Shown: positions 22,600-33,699 of the stretch, piece by piece
Position numbering within the stretch: position 1 is the stretch's first letter
How the letters are laid out: each line of letters starts with the position of its first letter
From: Massospora cicadina
Lineage: Eukaryota > Entomophthoromycota > Entomophthoromycetes > Entomophthorales > Entomophthoraceae
Assembly (NCBI GenBank): GCA_022478985.1
Contig: JAKSZP010017390.1
Coordinates: forward strand, 1 to 64,000
DNA length: 64,000 nt
Reading direction: 5' to 3'
Notes under the pieces: model-generated
What the model saw: the letters and a program-made list of their open reading frames with translations, nothing else
Databases searched by the model: none
What the model was told of the DNA's origin: nothing
Position numbers and translations under genes: made by a program

Positions 22600-23899
22600 A
22601 TTTCAGAGAAATCTAGTATAGATTTAAATTACAGTTTATCTCAATCTGAATGGCGTGATAAGTACTCTAAACCTCATTGATAGATCACTTAATAAGGTCC
22701 AGATCATAGCATATCAGGTTATGATTCTGCCCCCTGGAAGGTGATAGTAGAAAAGACCAGATCCCCTAGCTGGTACTCATGCAAAACTAATTATTGGGCG
22801 TTTCTTTGATCAGCTTCTTGTTTATTTATAGTCCCCATAGACTTGGTGGCTAAAGCTTTTTTCAAAATAACTCATCCGCTAGTTTTTGCATTACTAGACC
22901 AATTTTTCAGATGTGGAGGTTTCTAATATGGGCTGGACACTTAAAGGTAAGGTTGGCTCTCAGCCATATAAGCCTTAAAAAAAGAATTCTGAATATCTCA
23001 ATGGTAGCTCACATGACATGTCAATAGAGCCTCAGGAAGTTATTCATTTCACCTAAATAGGTAAGATTGAGCCATCTTGGGGAGGATGGCAATTAGAGTC
23101 TCATCTGCCCATTTCACTGCTATGTTGGTAGCAGTATGATATGGGAAGAGAAGGAATGATAAGTTGCCATCAATTAATCAAGGTCAGCGATTACTTAAGA
23201 TACGTAATTGGTGCCATTATCAGATTACAGTACCTTGGGCTACTGTGGTTGGTGAAGACCTGTTTAAGTAAGAAGGAAGTGGTCTCTTTGGATGTGGGAG
23301 AGGCAACTAAGATGGTATCAACCCTTTTTGTGAAGTGATCAACTGCTATTATAATATATTGATGGCCGTACATCACCATAGGTAGTTGACCAATTTTATC
23401 AAAGCTGACAGTAGCAAATGGGACAGTTTACCCCTAATTTGGTGTTGATAAGTTAGATTGGGAGGTTTTGGCTAGCAAAAATAAGACAAGAATTGATGCC
23501 ATCTTGAATCAACTCAATCATCCCTTCCCAGTAACATTGCTCTCAAAGACACTGATAGGCTTTCATTAAGACGCCATGACCTACAGTAGAATGGGCCTCC
23601 AGGGCTGTTTTGGCTCTCGCTGATGGTTGTACATAAGGAAGCCAGGAAGTTCCAACCTGTATATACATTAGTATGTACTTCAATCCATGTTTTCTCATTC
23701 ATCTTCTTCAATTGTTTCTGGACCACAAAAGTCTCTCAGCTCTTTTTCTCGTTTTTTCAATAAAAACATAAATTTAATCTTCCTAGGAGCATAGAGATTC
23801 ACTAAAGGTAGTCATGGCAATCCTTCAACGTTATGATGTATCTGTCAAAAAATTCATCATTTTCAATAGTTCAGGAACTTGTCTAATTTGACAGGATCA
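22600..23899 (-). pseudogene. Integrase of gypsy H
   Basis: The frame 23191-23379 reads YIIIAVDHFTKRVDTILVAS, the strand after the first catalytic Asp of a Ty3/gypsy integrase. Another frame gives SDNGTNY (second Asp retained, near 23210). Near 23100-23130 YHTATNIAVKWADETL has Lys where the catalytic Glu belongs. The C-terminal EYQLGDLVFSTI (near 22740-22770) fits the GPY module. Many stops. Confidence 0.75.
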
Positions 23900-24390
23900 A
23901 CAGTATCAGGACTGTTGACCCCTTGCTACGCTGCCTACATTGCCGTCAGGGGGAATGGTAGCACTTATCACTCCCCTAGATGATTAAATCAGCATCTAAT
24001 CCTTGAAGATCTTTTGCTTAATAGGATTTCCAGTAACGACTACTTTATAAAGAGAAGTTAAGCAAATGTAAATCTTTATTTAGATAAAAAATGGGGCTTT
24101 TATAACTGATCAGTCCACCCAATTATCTTTCTTATGATCTAGGGTTATATTGGATTCTGGGGTAGCATGGGGCATAAACATTGGTAAGGCTCCAAATTTA
24201 ACCATCTTTGGCATAACTTGCCAGAAACTCATGAAATATCATTGATGTAACTCACTGGCAACTTAAAATCTATATCAAAAATTCTCAGCATCATCTGCAA
24301 GTAACCTAGCATGAAAATCCTCAGCAACGCCAGCTGTTGATCATAAAATTAAATCATGACACTGCCTCCAAAATCTTTAATAAAATATAA

Positions 24391-24550
24391 GTTGTAGATT
24401 GATCCTTGGAACTAGTCACCAGTAAATCCTATTAAATCAAGTTAGTTGTAGATTTATCCTTGGTATTAGTTTCCACTAAACCTATTAAATTATATTAGTT
24501 GTAGATTAATCTTCAAGGTTTCTAGTAATTCTCTTAAAAGTGAATGTTAT
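24391..24550. repeat. Three-copy minisatellite, period about 53 bp
   Basis: Units starting GTTGTAGATT occur at 24391, 24445 and 24498, each followed by a 'atccttgg'-like block and 'cctattaaat'. The copies are imperfect. They lie in the LTR-like insertion K1. Confidence 0.75.
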
Positions 24551-24769
24551 AAAAAATAGCTCAACATAATTGGTTGGGGAGCATAGCGTGAAGCTGCACC
24601 ATTAACTTATTTATTAAAAATCTATTGGCAATTTATCAAGATGCTTTGTAAATTTGTAGATATTGAGAACTCATTTTGATGAGCTAATTAAGACTGAAAC
24701 AACCAAAAGTAGAAACAGGTTCAATCAAGTAAAACAGGTGAATTGATAGCCTGTTGTAATTAATGGCTG

Positions 24770-24950
24770 AGATCCACTGAACTCTTGAAAGTTGAACAAG
24801 ATTAAGTAGTCAAGGTTGCATGACATAATTAACTCAAACCGCTGGGATCCACTGAACTCAAAAGTTAAACCAGCTGAATTTAGTTGGCAAGGGTGCTCAA
24901 CATAAGGTGATCTATTGAATTCATTAAATTAAGTAGTCAAAACCCTTAAA
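24770..24950. repeat. Imperfect short tandem units (GATCCACTGAACTC)
   Basis: 'gatccactgaactc' occurs at about 24772 and 24846, with a weaker third 'gatctattgaattc' near 24909. Each is followed by a similar stretch containing 'aagtagtcaa' or 'agttggcaa'. Also within K1. Confidence 0.65.
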
Positions 24951-25249
24951 TTAGATAAATTATTTGGCATCAATTCCTGATTAAATCATAATAGCTGATA
25001 TCTTAAAAAAGCCAAAATCTGGTTAACAATCTAAACTGTATCATTCTGGTGTTAAACAATTGAAAAGTCAAAACTCATGGAGTTTAAGCGCCCAGCTTGC
25101 CAGTCATCCATCCAGATCCTACAATTTTTGTAGCCACCATAAGGATGCATGTTATGTAACTACTGTGAAATATTTCACATACAAGTAAGGGTGAAAATGC
25201 TTAATAGCAAGCAAGAAAGATAGGCATTTATTCTTGGTAATAGTACAAT

Positions 25250-26330
25250 TACTCTCTGCCCAAGTCAAGTTTTACTGAAGTATGCTATGATATGATCAAC
25301 TTGATTTATATTAAGTTGTGCCAGAATGGGTCTAACAACCACATTGCTAGAATCAATAAAAAGATTACCGGTTTATCAAATTAATGATGTACCAATGCAG
25401 GGGTGGTCATTAGAGCTTTCCAAAGGGCGTCAAAAGCTTGTTGTTTAGGTTTTACATTGGAATGAAACCTCCTTATAGAGCAGATAAATCAACGTCTCAG
25501 AAATCCCTGTTTGTGGGGGATAAATTGTCAATAACTGAACATCCCAAGAAAAACCTGAATTTCGCGTAAGTTAGATGGTCATGTCAGCATCTAAATTATG
25601 AATACTTTGCCTGGCAACGATAGATCATTTTTATGGTAATTTTATGACCAAGGAATTCCATGTCAGTTTGGAGACTGGCCTTTTTCTGGTTTTAACTTCA
25701 GTGAAGCAGAGCAAAGATGTTAAAACACTTCCTTCAAGTGAGTTAGGCGTTACTTAAAAGTGAAAGAGATATTTTCACATCATCTAATTAAAATAAACAC
25801 ACATGACATCTTCAAGTCCCTTGACAGCTCACCCATCACCCCTTTGGAAAGTGGATGGGGCGTTTCATATTACTTGGTGCATTTATATAGGTTCAAATAA
25901 TCTCTCACTTGCTATAAGGGAACATTTCTTCCAATCCTTCAGCACAAACTCAATCTGCCAGTAAACATCTAGTGCGATCCATTGCAGAGAAAAATTTAGA
26001 ATTGGCAAAGTGTGGTAGGTAATCATTGATTCATGGTAGCGGGTAATTGTCCTTTCAGGTAATGGCATTCAACTGGTGATAATCCATTATCACCTGTTTT
26101 CCACCCTCCTTATTTTGTATAAGCAACAATGGTAAGGCTCATGGAGTTTGTAAATGATTGAGTAATCTAATATCCAAGAGTTGCTGCAGCTCCTTCGTCA
26201 TCTGGGCTTATTCAAATTTAGATTTCAGTAGGGTTAAACACTGTTTAGAGATTAGTTGCCCATATGAACATTATATGATGCACACTTTCATCAATTAAAG
26301 TCACCTGAACCATCTGAAAATATATCAGTG
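25250..26330 (-). pseudogene. Reverse transcriptase and RNase H start of gypsy H
   Basis: The minus strand near 25410-25470 reads KPKQQAFDALWKAL, the RT-RNase H junction. The frame 25883-26068 reads FSLQWIALDVYWQIEFVLKDWKKC, the counterpart of FSAMDL-x-GYWQIE. Near 26100-26230 ELQQLLDIRLLNH leads to the N-terminal RT motif. I could not read the YxDD box in one frame. All parts are broken. Confidence 0.7.
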
Positions 26331-27300
26331 TATTTTTCAATTTTATCATGCACTGGCGCTGTTTTTCAGAAAAGAGGGTGTCACCTAACTTTACTTCTAT
26401 GTTGGTAATATTATCATCCTCATTGATATTTAAATCACATAACTTTCTGCACCCACAGACAGTTTCAGCTTGAACATCATGTAGTGTCTGAACATATGCA
26501 ACAGGATGGTTTTGGGTTATTTTATAGGTTGATCAGTGAGATTAGCCATCAAAATGGTTAGGGACTCCTGATAATCATGACCAAGCACTCTGGGGCAGGC
26601 TTGTGGCTCTTAAAGGGACATATCAGTCTCCACAATATTCAGCAAGTGGTCAAGCAGATTAGTAACTTAGATCCTCATGTCAACAATATTTGAGATTTAG
26701 GGGATATAACTACTTCGTTAATAAAGTATAAAAACATACCTTCTTGAGCATCATAACTGAAAGTAATTAGCTTCTTTTTTGGCATGACTATTCCATATTC
26801 TAGCCGATTAGTAAAAGTTGATTGTTCCAGTAAACAGCTCGTAGGTTTCCTTCTTCCTTCCTACTTAGGGGTGTATTTAACAACTAGTGGAATGCAATTT
26901 CCTAAGAAACAAAAAATTATAGGTCATTATGACTGATTTTGGTGTTAAATTCAATAAGCAATTGAGAGCCTATGAAAAGGTTATAATGATTATCTAGCAT
27001 AACCGCCAAGGATGACTTCAATTAGTGATAAAAATGAAGCAGAAAGTGGGAGTAGGCCACTAGGAATTTTATCTGATAATATCTTGCGATCCCATACTCT
27101 GAGGTGTGGTTTTGATCCAGCGCGAGCTTTATTCATTTTACCAATTTAGAGGAAATGACATTAACTGACTTTTAAGTGCCGTCTATGGAAACTATATTCA
27201 CCTTATGGACAAATTTTCAACACGGGTAACCTCAGTTCCAAAATGGAAATCAAGTAAATTAGATTTCTGGTGGAAGTGGTCTGGAAAGAGCAAAGCAAGA
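26331..27300 (-). pseudogene. Protease and PR-RT linker of gypsy H
   Basis: Near 27135-27165 the minus strand reads SVNVISSKLV, the stretch directly after the retropepsin active site (I has SLVNVISSQLIQ). The catalytic DTG itself is not readable. The rest of the segment lies in order between gag and RT and has no long frame. Confidence 0.5.
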
Positions 27301-28998
27301 ATAATCTAGACCTTTATCAAAATTAATGAGTCAGGGACATCTATTTTATCAGTCTTGGATAGGACGTAGCATTCAGAACAGGAATAAACTTTGGATATGA
27401 GATGAGGCGCCAAGTCATCAGCAGAGGGGGCCTCGCGCTCTAAGCTGACTCCTATTTGCTTCATCAGATTTTTTCTTCCAACAGAAATCCTCCTGATGAC
27501 CAAAGATTCCAGAATAAGAGTAAGGGTCACATCAAAAGTTAAACACTGAAATCGGACTACTTCATGGTTGTGAGGCTGAGTTTCTTTATTAGGCTTTAGC
27601 GCACTTCTGGCTTAGTCAACTCCATTATAAATTCCTTAATATCAAGAATTGATTTGTACATCTTCTTTGCATTCTAAAAGTATAGTATAAACGTCACATT
27701 GTGCTGAAACGCGGAAGGGATGGCGGCAATGGATTCATCCAAAGCACACAAATGCAGGAGGTGAGGGCCTGAACTTCTTGATAAAACCGCTCAGCAAACA
27801 TATATATATTTCTCCATGTCTAGACAAATTCACATAATAGCCTGGTTCTAGGTAGAAAAGGGTATATTACTTCTAAAATTCTTTGATAATGGCGTCCTTA
27901 AACTAAGTCAAGTAGTACAATCTTTTTAAATATGCCATCACGATCTCTTAGGCCTTTTATTAGATAGGTTTGTATATGCTAAAACGTTTAGCAATCTGTA
28001 GCCATTTCCATAGCACATACATAGATGTTGAAAAGACTGGATGATTTTGGTCTCAGGCACAAATTTCTCTAAAGGTGGGTTTGAAAACTTAACAATTTCA
28101 GAGAGAACAAGGATAGCTGGAGAAGGAGGCCGTTCAGACACAGTTAGCTCAGTGATCTCTAAGTCGGTTTGGGGGATAGCTTTATTGACTTTCTGGCAGA
28201 AATCATCCATATCATCCTGGAGAGTAGTGTACCAGATTTTGACATAAGTCAGTGAAGCTTTGGTATCTAGGAGTCCTTGGAGGCTTTTAATCTCAGAGGA
28301 TTGTATTTCCTTCTTTGGATTACAGGTTATCTTGTTTAGTTTCAATTATTTAAAGTTAGCGAAAATGAGCTTGAGTTTTTCATTCACTTGGGTCTGATTA
28401 TTTTCTATAAGGTGATCAACTGAGAACAGGTTTGGTGTAGGGAAGCAATTTTATTATTCAATGATATCACTATTAGATCTTTATTAAAGAATGTACCCTT
28501 CAATACTCATCCATGATCTTTGAGCAACATTTAACAGTTGTTGTAAAGGGCTTTAATTTGAATATTGTGGTTTTGTTTAAAAGAGGGACCAATAATGAGG
28601 AGGTCCCAGGGGGTCTTTGAGGGCCTTCAGGCACTGAGGATACCTGCCTCATTCAGGGCCAATAGGGCCATTAAATATGGGAGGTCCTCTTTGGATAACA
28701 ACTTCCTGAACAGGTGGCATGGAGGCCTCTCACTCAATTTGCTAAATTTGAGTAGCTAATGTGGCGATTTGAGAATCAGTAGTTTAGAGATTTTTAGAAA
28801 TTTGGTCAATATTTTCAGTGAAAGCACTCTCCACTCACTTGTCCAAGTTGGTGGTGGCATGGGCCATCGCTGAGTAAGTTCAACATGTAGGTACCATGCA
28901 ACTCTGTCATAAAATTGCTTTTCTGAGCAGTGAGCTCCGCTAGCGTTCCAGGCCAACCAGTATGAATACTTGTTAACCAATTGCCGTTTTGCAATCAT
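27301..28998 (-). pseudogene. gag of gypsy H
   Basis: Several frames. Near 27740-27810 the minus strand reads FAERFYQEVQALTS and LDESIAAIPSAF, which aligns with gag of I (FTHHFYSKAQTL, DHAITSALSAF) and with J (FSDRFFHEASSL). A 135-codon frame (27938-28345) and one at 28756-28998 cover the N-terminal half. The gag continues beyond insertions at 31552-32125. Family 3 capsid by similarity among copies; no database comparison. Confidence 0.65.
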
Positions 28999-29360
28999 AG
29001 CATACCAACCCCCTAGGAGTCCACGTCCAATCCACCAACACAGCAGACCAACGACTACATTTTAGCCCCAGGGTCTATGGTGTTCCCCGGCGAGTCCTGC
29101 CCCATCCTGGGCGGCCAAGGCAATCCCATGCTCCCCCACCATCCTGAAACTTCACCAACCCATCTGGGAATGCCCTGTCAAGTTCTGCCCCCATCCTTGG
29201 CGGACAAGGCACTCCCACGCTGCATCCCCAGGGCTGATGGCCAGTTTATCAATGTCATTAGTGGCTGGTTGGCCAGGTTCCCGCCTGTTCCTCCTAGGGC
29301 TGAGGCATTGGAGCTGGCAGCGTCAGCCACTCCAGGCGCGTCACCTCACGCTAATGTGAG
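28999..29360. other. GC-rich segment with an internal duplication
   Basis: Strikingly richer in G and C than its surroundings. A unit near 29093-29132 ('cctgccccatcctgg', 'gcggccaagg') recurs near 29182-29222 ('ctgcccccatccttgg', 'gcggacaagg'), about 89 bases later. There is an open frame of 104 codons on the plus strand, without recognisable motifs. It may be part of the adjacent LTR-like K2 element or a separate captured piece. Confidence 0.4.
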
Positions 29361-29959
29361 GGATCTCCAGTCCCATTTTATCCTAATCTAAATACTGATT
29401 ACTAATAATTTAAATAATGGGAGAGAGAGGGATCTTTATTTGGAGGGAAGAAACACTATTTATACCCTAGGCTACTGCGCTTCTGAAACCCCTCAGCCAT
29501 TTAATCCAGCACCATAATAAATCTTTGGCCATTAATGGTAATGATTTCCTCCCAATCCGCTCATCTGATCACTAAATCTATAAATTAGGTCAATACATCC
29601 TCAGCACGAGTCACCAGTTGATCATATATAAATTTATAATTAATTATAACTTTGAGCATCCTTAGCATGAGTTGCCAGTGCTCCAAATTAGTTATCAGAA
29701 CCATATTTGGACGATTGGTAATAGATTCATCAGCTCTCCACTAGAAATTCCCAGAACGACCCACAGATGGTCAACCAGTGGCAAACACAGATACCATCAA
29801 ACCTAAACTTGAATTTAATATTTATAACATTAAATTATATTGAACTAGGCGATTAGCCAGCAATCACGCCTGACTAACTGCCACCCCTAATTTTGATATT
29901 ATCGGAAGGATCCATCTGATTAATTTCCCAACAAACCCCATTGTCAATTTTAGCTAGGT
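29361..29959 (-). repeat. LTR-like segment K2
   Basis: On the minus strand TATAAATAG precedes AATAAAG (29430-29470), as in an LTR. Similar to K1 at 'ggatctttattt' and 'atcctcagca...ccag.tgatcata' (near 29600). LINE C starts directly to its right. Limits and any partner LTR are unresolved. Confidence 0.45.
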
Positions 29960-29980
29960 GGTGTTGAAACTCATTAATTT
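29960..29980. repeat. Target-site duplication of LINE C, left copy (21 bp)
   Basis: A perfect 21-base direct repeat of 31531-31551, beginning GGTGTTGAAACTC. It brackets LINE C exactly, and the length is typical for LINE integration. The absence of differences suggests a younger insertion than LINE A. Confidence 0.93.
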
Positions 29981-31530
29981 TGATTTATTTGAGGTACGCC
30001 GACCAGGGGATGGACAGTACAAAACACAAGAGGAGAACTTCAGCTTCTTTGCGGGCTTCAGGAAGTTGGGTGAAAAGAGAGATACTGTGACGGGTGATTT
30101 TGGCTGAGGGGTTGATTGAAGCAATCGTTGTGACATTCATAACAGCAACTTCAGCATCATCAAATAGTTTTGAGATGTCACTGCAGGGAGATTCAGGGAA
30201 TTCAGGGGGAAGAAGAGAGTGGGCAGGCCATTCTGGAGCTGAGCCACTGACTTGGCCACCGCGGTGCGTAGTTTCGGGCAATGAGGAGAGACCACCGCAG
30301 CTAAGGCGAGCTGGTGATCACTTTGGAAGGGGGCTGTATTGGGCAGAGGAGCGAAATGGCGAGGGGTAGGGGTTTCATCAAAGTCAGGAAAGAAAAATTC
30401 CGCCTGACCATAATTGCCTTGGCAGAGAGGTTGACCTGTATGCTTACTAATGAGGACATTACCTGATTCGTCAGTTTCAGCCAATAGATCCCATGAATTT
30501 TGGTTCACTGGAATAGTGGCGTTCGAATTTGGGTGGGTGGGATTGGGCGAATGGGCAGCTGCTTGGGTGCCAATGGTGGTCCAAGCATTGCTCTGATTGG
30601 CTGTAATAGATTTAGGTGGGAGAGTGAGGCTGGAGGTTTTGGGGGGGCTGATTTTCTATGTGGGCCCACTGAACGAGATTGGAGGGTGGGAGGGGGCAGC
30701 AAAGCGCCCCATACTGAACCTCCAGAGGGAGGCTCAGAAGCTGCAGCAGCGGACTTGGCCTGAGGGCACGCTCTTTTTTCATGGTCGAGGCTAAAGCAGA
30801 GGGAGAAAATCTGCCTACCAATATCAACCTGAGCCCAAAAGAAATGATCAGGCGCTGCAGCCACACTAGCGCGGGGTGAGATTTGTTGGGCTATGGTAGG
30901 GTGGTGTGGTATGATGGTGGCTGTTGCCCAAGGAGCAGCAAGGCGCTCTGCACCAGATGGAATGGCAAAGATGAGGTTGGGCTGAGTGCCATAATCCATG
31001 AGCCCTGCGACCAACTGGTCATACAAAACCTGGGGTGGAAGGTGGGATGGGAGATTTTCAAAGGATACCACCAGCGTGGTGTCTGAAGGGAGGCGAGTAC
31101 GGGTTGTGGGAATGGGGTTTTTTATAAATTAGAGGAGTTTGTGCTGCCGCTTCAGCATCCTCCTCAGATTGGAATCCAACGTCAAAGTAGCCCTTAAAAG
31201 GGCGGAAGTCTATAAAGCCAGCTGGCGCAAAGACTGCAGTGGCTAGCTTAATAATTGCCTTATCAGAATATGGGAATAAACGCCCATAGTCCACTCTGAG
31301 GCAATAGCGAATGGCAGAGCGAGGGAGGGCGAGAGGATGGGGGCGAGAAGGGTGGACGCGCGCCAGGTGGAGCGCTAAGTCCCGTGGGGGGACAAAACAG
31401 TTGGAAGCAGTGACTGGCTGTTTAAGCCCATTTGAACGTGCTTGCCCGCGGGGCGGAAAATGCTAGGTGGGGGTGCACTGCTGCCCCACACTGGGGTGGC
31501 AGGCGGCGGAGCCAAGGACATTAAAGAATA
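29981..31530 (-). mobile_element. LINE C: ORF1 plus 3' end only (1.55 kb)
   Basis: A minus-strand insertion bracketed by a perfect 21-bp target duplication. It begins nine bases before an ATG (31521-31519), carries an ORF1 related to that of LINE A, then passes directly into the last part of ORF2 and the LINE tail: ...SIPWSAYLK-stop-AATAAAT here, SIPWSAFLA-AATAAAT in LINE A. Endonuclease and RT are absent. Such ORF1-only LINEs (like mammalian HAL1) rely on a full LINE. A post-insertion internal deletion is the alternative. Confidence 0.85.
30137..31521 (-). pseudogene. LINE C ORF1
   Basis: Starts MSLAPPPATPVWGSS at 31521. One frame break follows, then FKGYFDVGFQSEEDAEAA (LINE A: LHGWLDLGFENKEAADKD) and VSFENLPSHLPPQVLYDQL (LINE A: NQIFLMFDFLPTTVKRAIL), an RRM-like region. 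LCFSLDHEKRACP is a CCHC knuckle with Phe in place of the first Cys. A proline-rich stretch and an acidic C-terminal part follow. Better kept than LINE A ORF1 but still frameshifted. Confidence 0.8.
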
Positions 31531-31551
31531 GGTGTTGAAACTCATTAATTT
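31531..31551. repeat. Target-site duplication of LINE C, right copy
   Basis: Identical to 29960-29980. Sequence of the host gypsy H continues at 31552. Confidence 0.93.
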
Positions 31552-32125
31552 CTCTCCAGTTATTTGAAAAGGCTTCACAACTATACTGACCAAAAATTAG
31601 AAATCGCTCATAAATTTAAGAAGTTGTGTGAGAGGTTGCTTCAAGAGTCTGAATTGCTAAAAATTTCCATGTGATGCAAATCTAATAATTGCATCTGATG
31701 ATGAATGAAAGATGTGAAAAATATATATATATATAAGATTCTGTTATGGCTACTACTACTTTGCTACTAAGAATATTGCCGAGGAATATAGATGCATGAG
31801 ATTGGGAGCAATCCAAGAGGAGCAATTATGACTGATTCTCCTTCCAGGGGTGATATTTTCAATCAGTAAAGCCTCTACAGTTTCAGCTACTTCAGCCGCC
31901 ATTATATTTGATAAAAAATTTGTCAGAGGCTTAAATAGTCGGAGCATTATTGTTCTGAATTCAGGCTCTTGGGTGCTTGGAAGTGGCATGTTTTGGTTAT
32001 GGAAATGACCATCTGGCAAGCTTGTATTATCCACCAGGTTGGTAGGGTTATAATCACAGGGATCATTCATGTGAAGGTACGTCTTCACCAGGTATCCTCA
32101 GAAGGGACCTGGTAAGGTTTTCAAG
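31552..32125 (-). pseudogene. gag N-terminal part of gypsy H
   Basis: The frame 31756-32088 begins (inside) MNDPCDYNPTNLV and runs through a hydrophobic/helical stretch. It lies directly downstream of the H 5' LTR, where gag starts. J gag has a similar charged N-terminus. An AT dinucleotide run at 31719-31734 interrupts it. Function is inferred from position. Confidence 0.5.
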
Positions 32126-32715
32126 TGTTGAGATTTTTTTGTAATTCAAAGGCCAGGTCCCTTGAAGGCTACATGAATGTAGTCATTATAGCTCCAGAAG
32201 AATCTCATAGTAGACTTCTTGTCTATAGGGCAATTTTTGGCGGAATTGATGTATTCACCAAGGCAATATTCTATAAGCAGGCAATATCTCTAGTCGATGC
32301 TAGGAAATCTATAGTTAACACTAGGCAAAAAATTTTAATGTGAAAAATGAATTTTTATTATTTAAACTTTGGAGATGTTTATAGCTTTAGTAGAAGTTTG
32401 GGATTGTTCTGAATATAATTTGGTAGTAGTTTGAAATAAATTTAGGGTGTGGCAATTTCTGAATAACATGATCTTTTCTGAGCAATGCGGCATAAAGTGG
32501 TAGTTTCTTAACGTCATGTCTTTCCTGATTGACGTGGCGGAATTGGGAAATTCTGAGTGGTAAGATCTTTCCCAGATAAATGGTCGAGTCAGGAGGTATT
32601 TGGTATTTTAGTTGCTTGTTTAGTCATTAATTGTTTGTACAGTTTTGTTAGCTTCAACGGCGGTGGCTCCCATTGATTTATTTGCAAATTATCTCACATT
32701 TGAACTTCATCCAAA
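32126..32715 (-). repeat. 5' LTR of gypsy H
   Basis: Direct-repeat relative of 22073-22580: 'gcaatatctct', 'atttctgaataacatg' near 32456 and 'tctttcctgattgacg' near 32520. On the minus strand TATAAAC and AATAAA-like sites lie near 32343-32395. The right limit is uncertain by about 20 bases. It abuts a family 2 protease fragment. Confidence 0.68.
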
Positions 32716-32718
32716 CTA

Positions 32719-33016
32719 GTGCAAATCCCAAAGTTCCTGAAAGACTCCAAGGTTATTAAGTCTAATTTAACCCTTTGCCCCCTTGATAAGTCAAATAAAA
32801 CTAATTGTGCTTACTTTTTTCGTCCCATTCATATTTTAATAAGGCAACAAAAAGTAACAGTATCTGCCTTAGTGGACACTGGAGCCATAGAATTTATTTT
32901 ATTTAAGGTTATACAAGCATTGGATCTCATGGTCACATCAGGCTTACAGTATTGGGGCAATTTGGGCCCCTATGCTCACACTTCCTCTTTGTTAACCCCT
33001 GCATTTTGTGACCCAT
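32719..33016 (+). pseudogene. Protease fragment of a chromovirus-like element
   Basis: A plus-strand 101-codon frame with VSALVDTGA, the retropepsin active site, intact. The flanking residues (HILIRQQKVTV before, FKVIQALDL after) resemble chromovirus A PR (KISIRSHHISF, VKLVQPIEL). It is cut at 33016 by the LTR of gypsy E, so it is the remains of an older element into which E inserted. Neither gag nor RT of that copy is seen. Confidence 0.7.
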
Positions 33017-33571
33017 TGTTATAATTTTTGGTGGTACCATTGGGATACGCTGTAAGGGTCGCACAGGGTGGAACCCACTGAACAACAGATGGACAATGTG
33101 AGAATTGTTGGTCCAAAAAGCAGATTAATGATATAATAAAATACAAACCAATTAGCTCTGACCACATTTTCTTTTTAAAATTGTATTAGCAGTTGCCTTC
33201 TGTTCTATTTTCCACTTTTTCTATTAATAGCCTTCTTCTTCAATCATCCCATATTGCTTATATATCAGTGACTTTGGTTGATACCACTTTTTTTGGATTA
33301 GAACTATTTGGTTCCATCATTTTTTCATTGGCTCTACAGGTATAGTATTCTTAATTTTTCTTTTACTTTAAGGACTACTCAATGATGTTGAATGTTGACA
33401 TCACCTTAATCGCCTTATTCAGAGGTGAACCAAATAAATATTTTTAGACCCAATATCACTTTATCTCAAGGCACTAAAATAATCATAATTAGTCATTATG
33501 ATTGGCGTATTCTAGCCATTCTTCCGTAGCTATTTTAGGGCTTAATGTCCAGTCATATCAGAACCTTGACA
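33017..33571 (-). repeat. 3' LTR of gypsy E (555 bp)
   Basis: Plus-strand reading starts TGTTATAATTTTTGG and ends CCTTGACA. The minus strand therefore starts TGTCAAGG...GATATGACTGG and ends TATAACA, like D, C, F and G. The polypurine tract CAAGGGGG lies just inside (33574-33581). No 5' LTR of E is found. Confidence 0.87.
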
Positions 33572-33699
33572 TTACCCCCTTGACAGGACAATAATTCTCC
33601 TATTGTTTATGCTCCTAAAGGAACTTTGCGTGCACTCAGTTGAAAATCTGACCACTTGCGGGGTCCTTGTAGTATAGGTGTCAACACCTATTTTTCAAT

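Larger units (their letters stand above)
23900..25249 (-). repeat. LTR-like insertion K1 within gypsy H
   Basis: It separates H integrase from H RNase H, so it is an insertion of about 1.2-1.3 kb. The minus strand shows TATAAAAG followed by AATAAAG (24070-24110), as in an LTR. Parts match K2 at 29361-29959, for example 'atcctcagca' and 'gttgatcata' near 24316 and 29600. It also contains minisatellite repeats (24391-24550 and 24770-24950). Ends were not fixed and no coding sequence was seen. Confidence 0.5.

Noticed and set aside
30500..30763. Plus-strand GC-rich frames at 30094-30794
   Set aside because: They are antisense to LINE C ORF1, which has the RRM-like and CCHC motifs. They are shadows of that gene.
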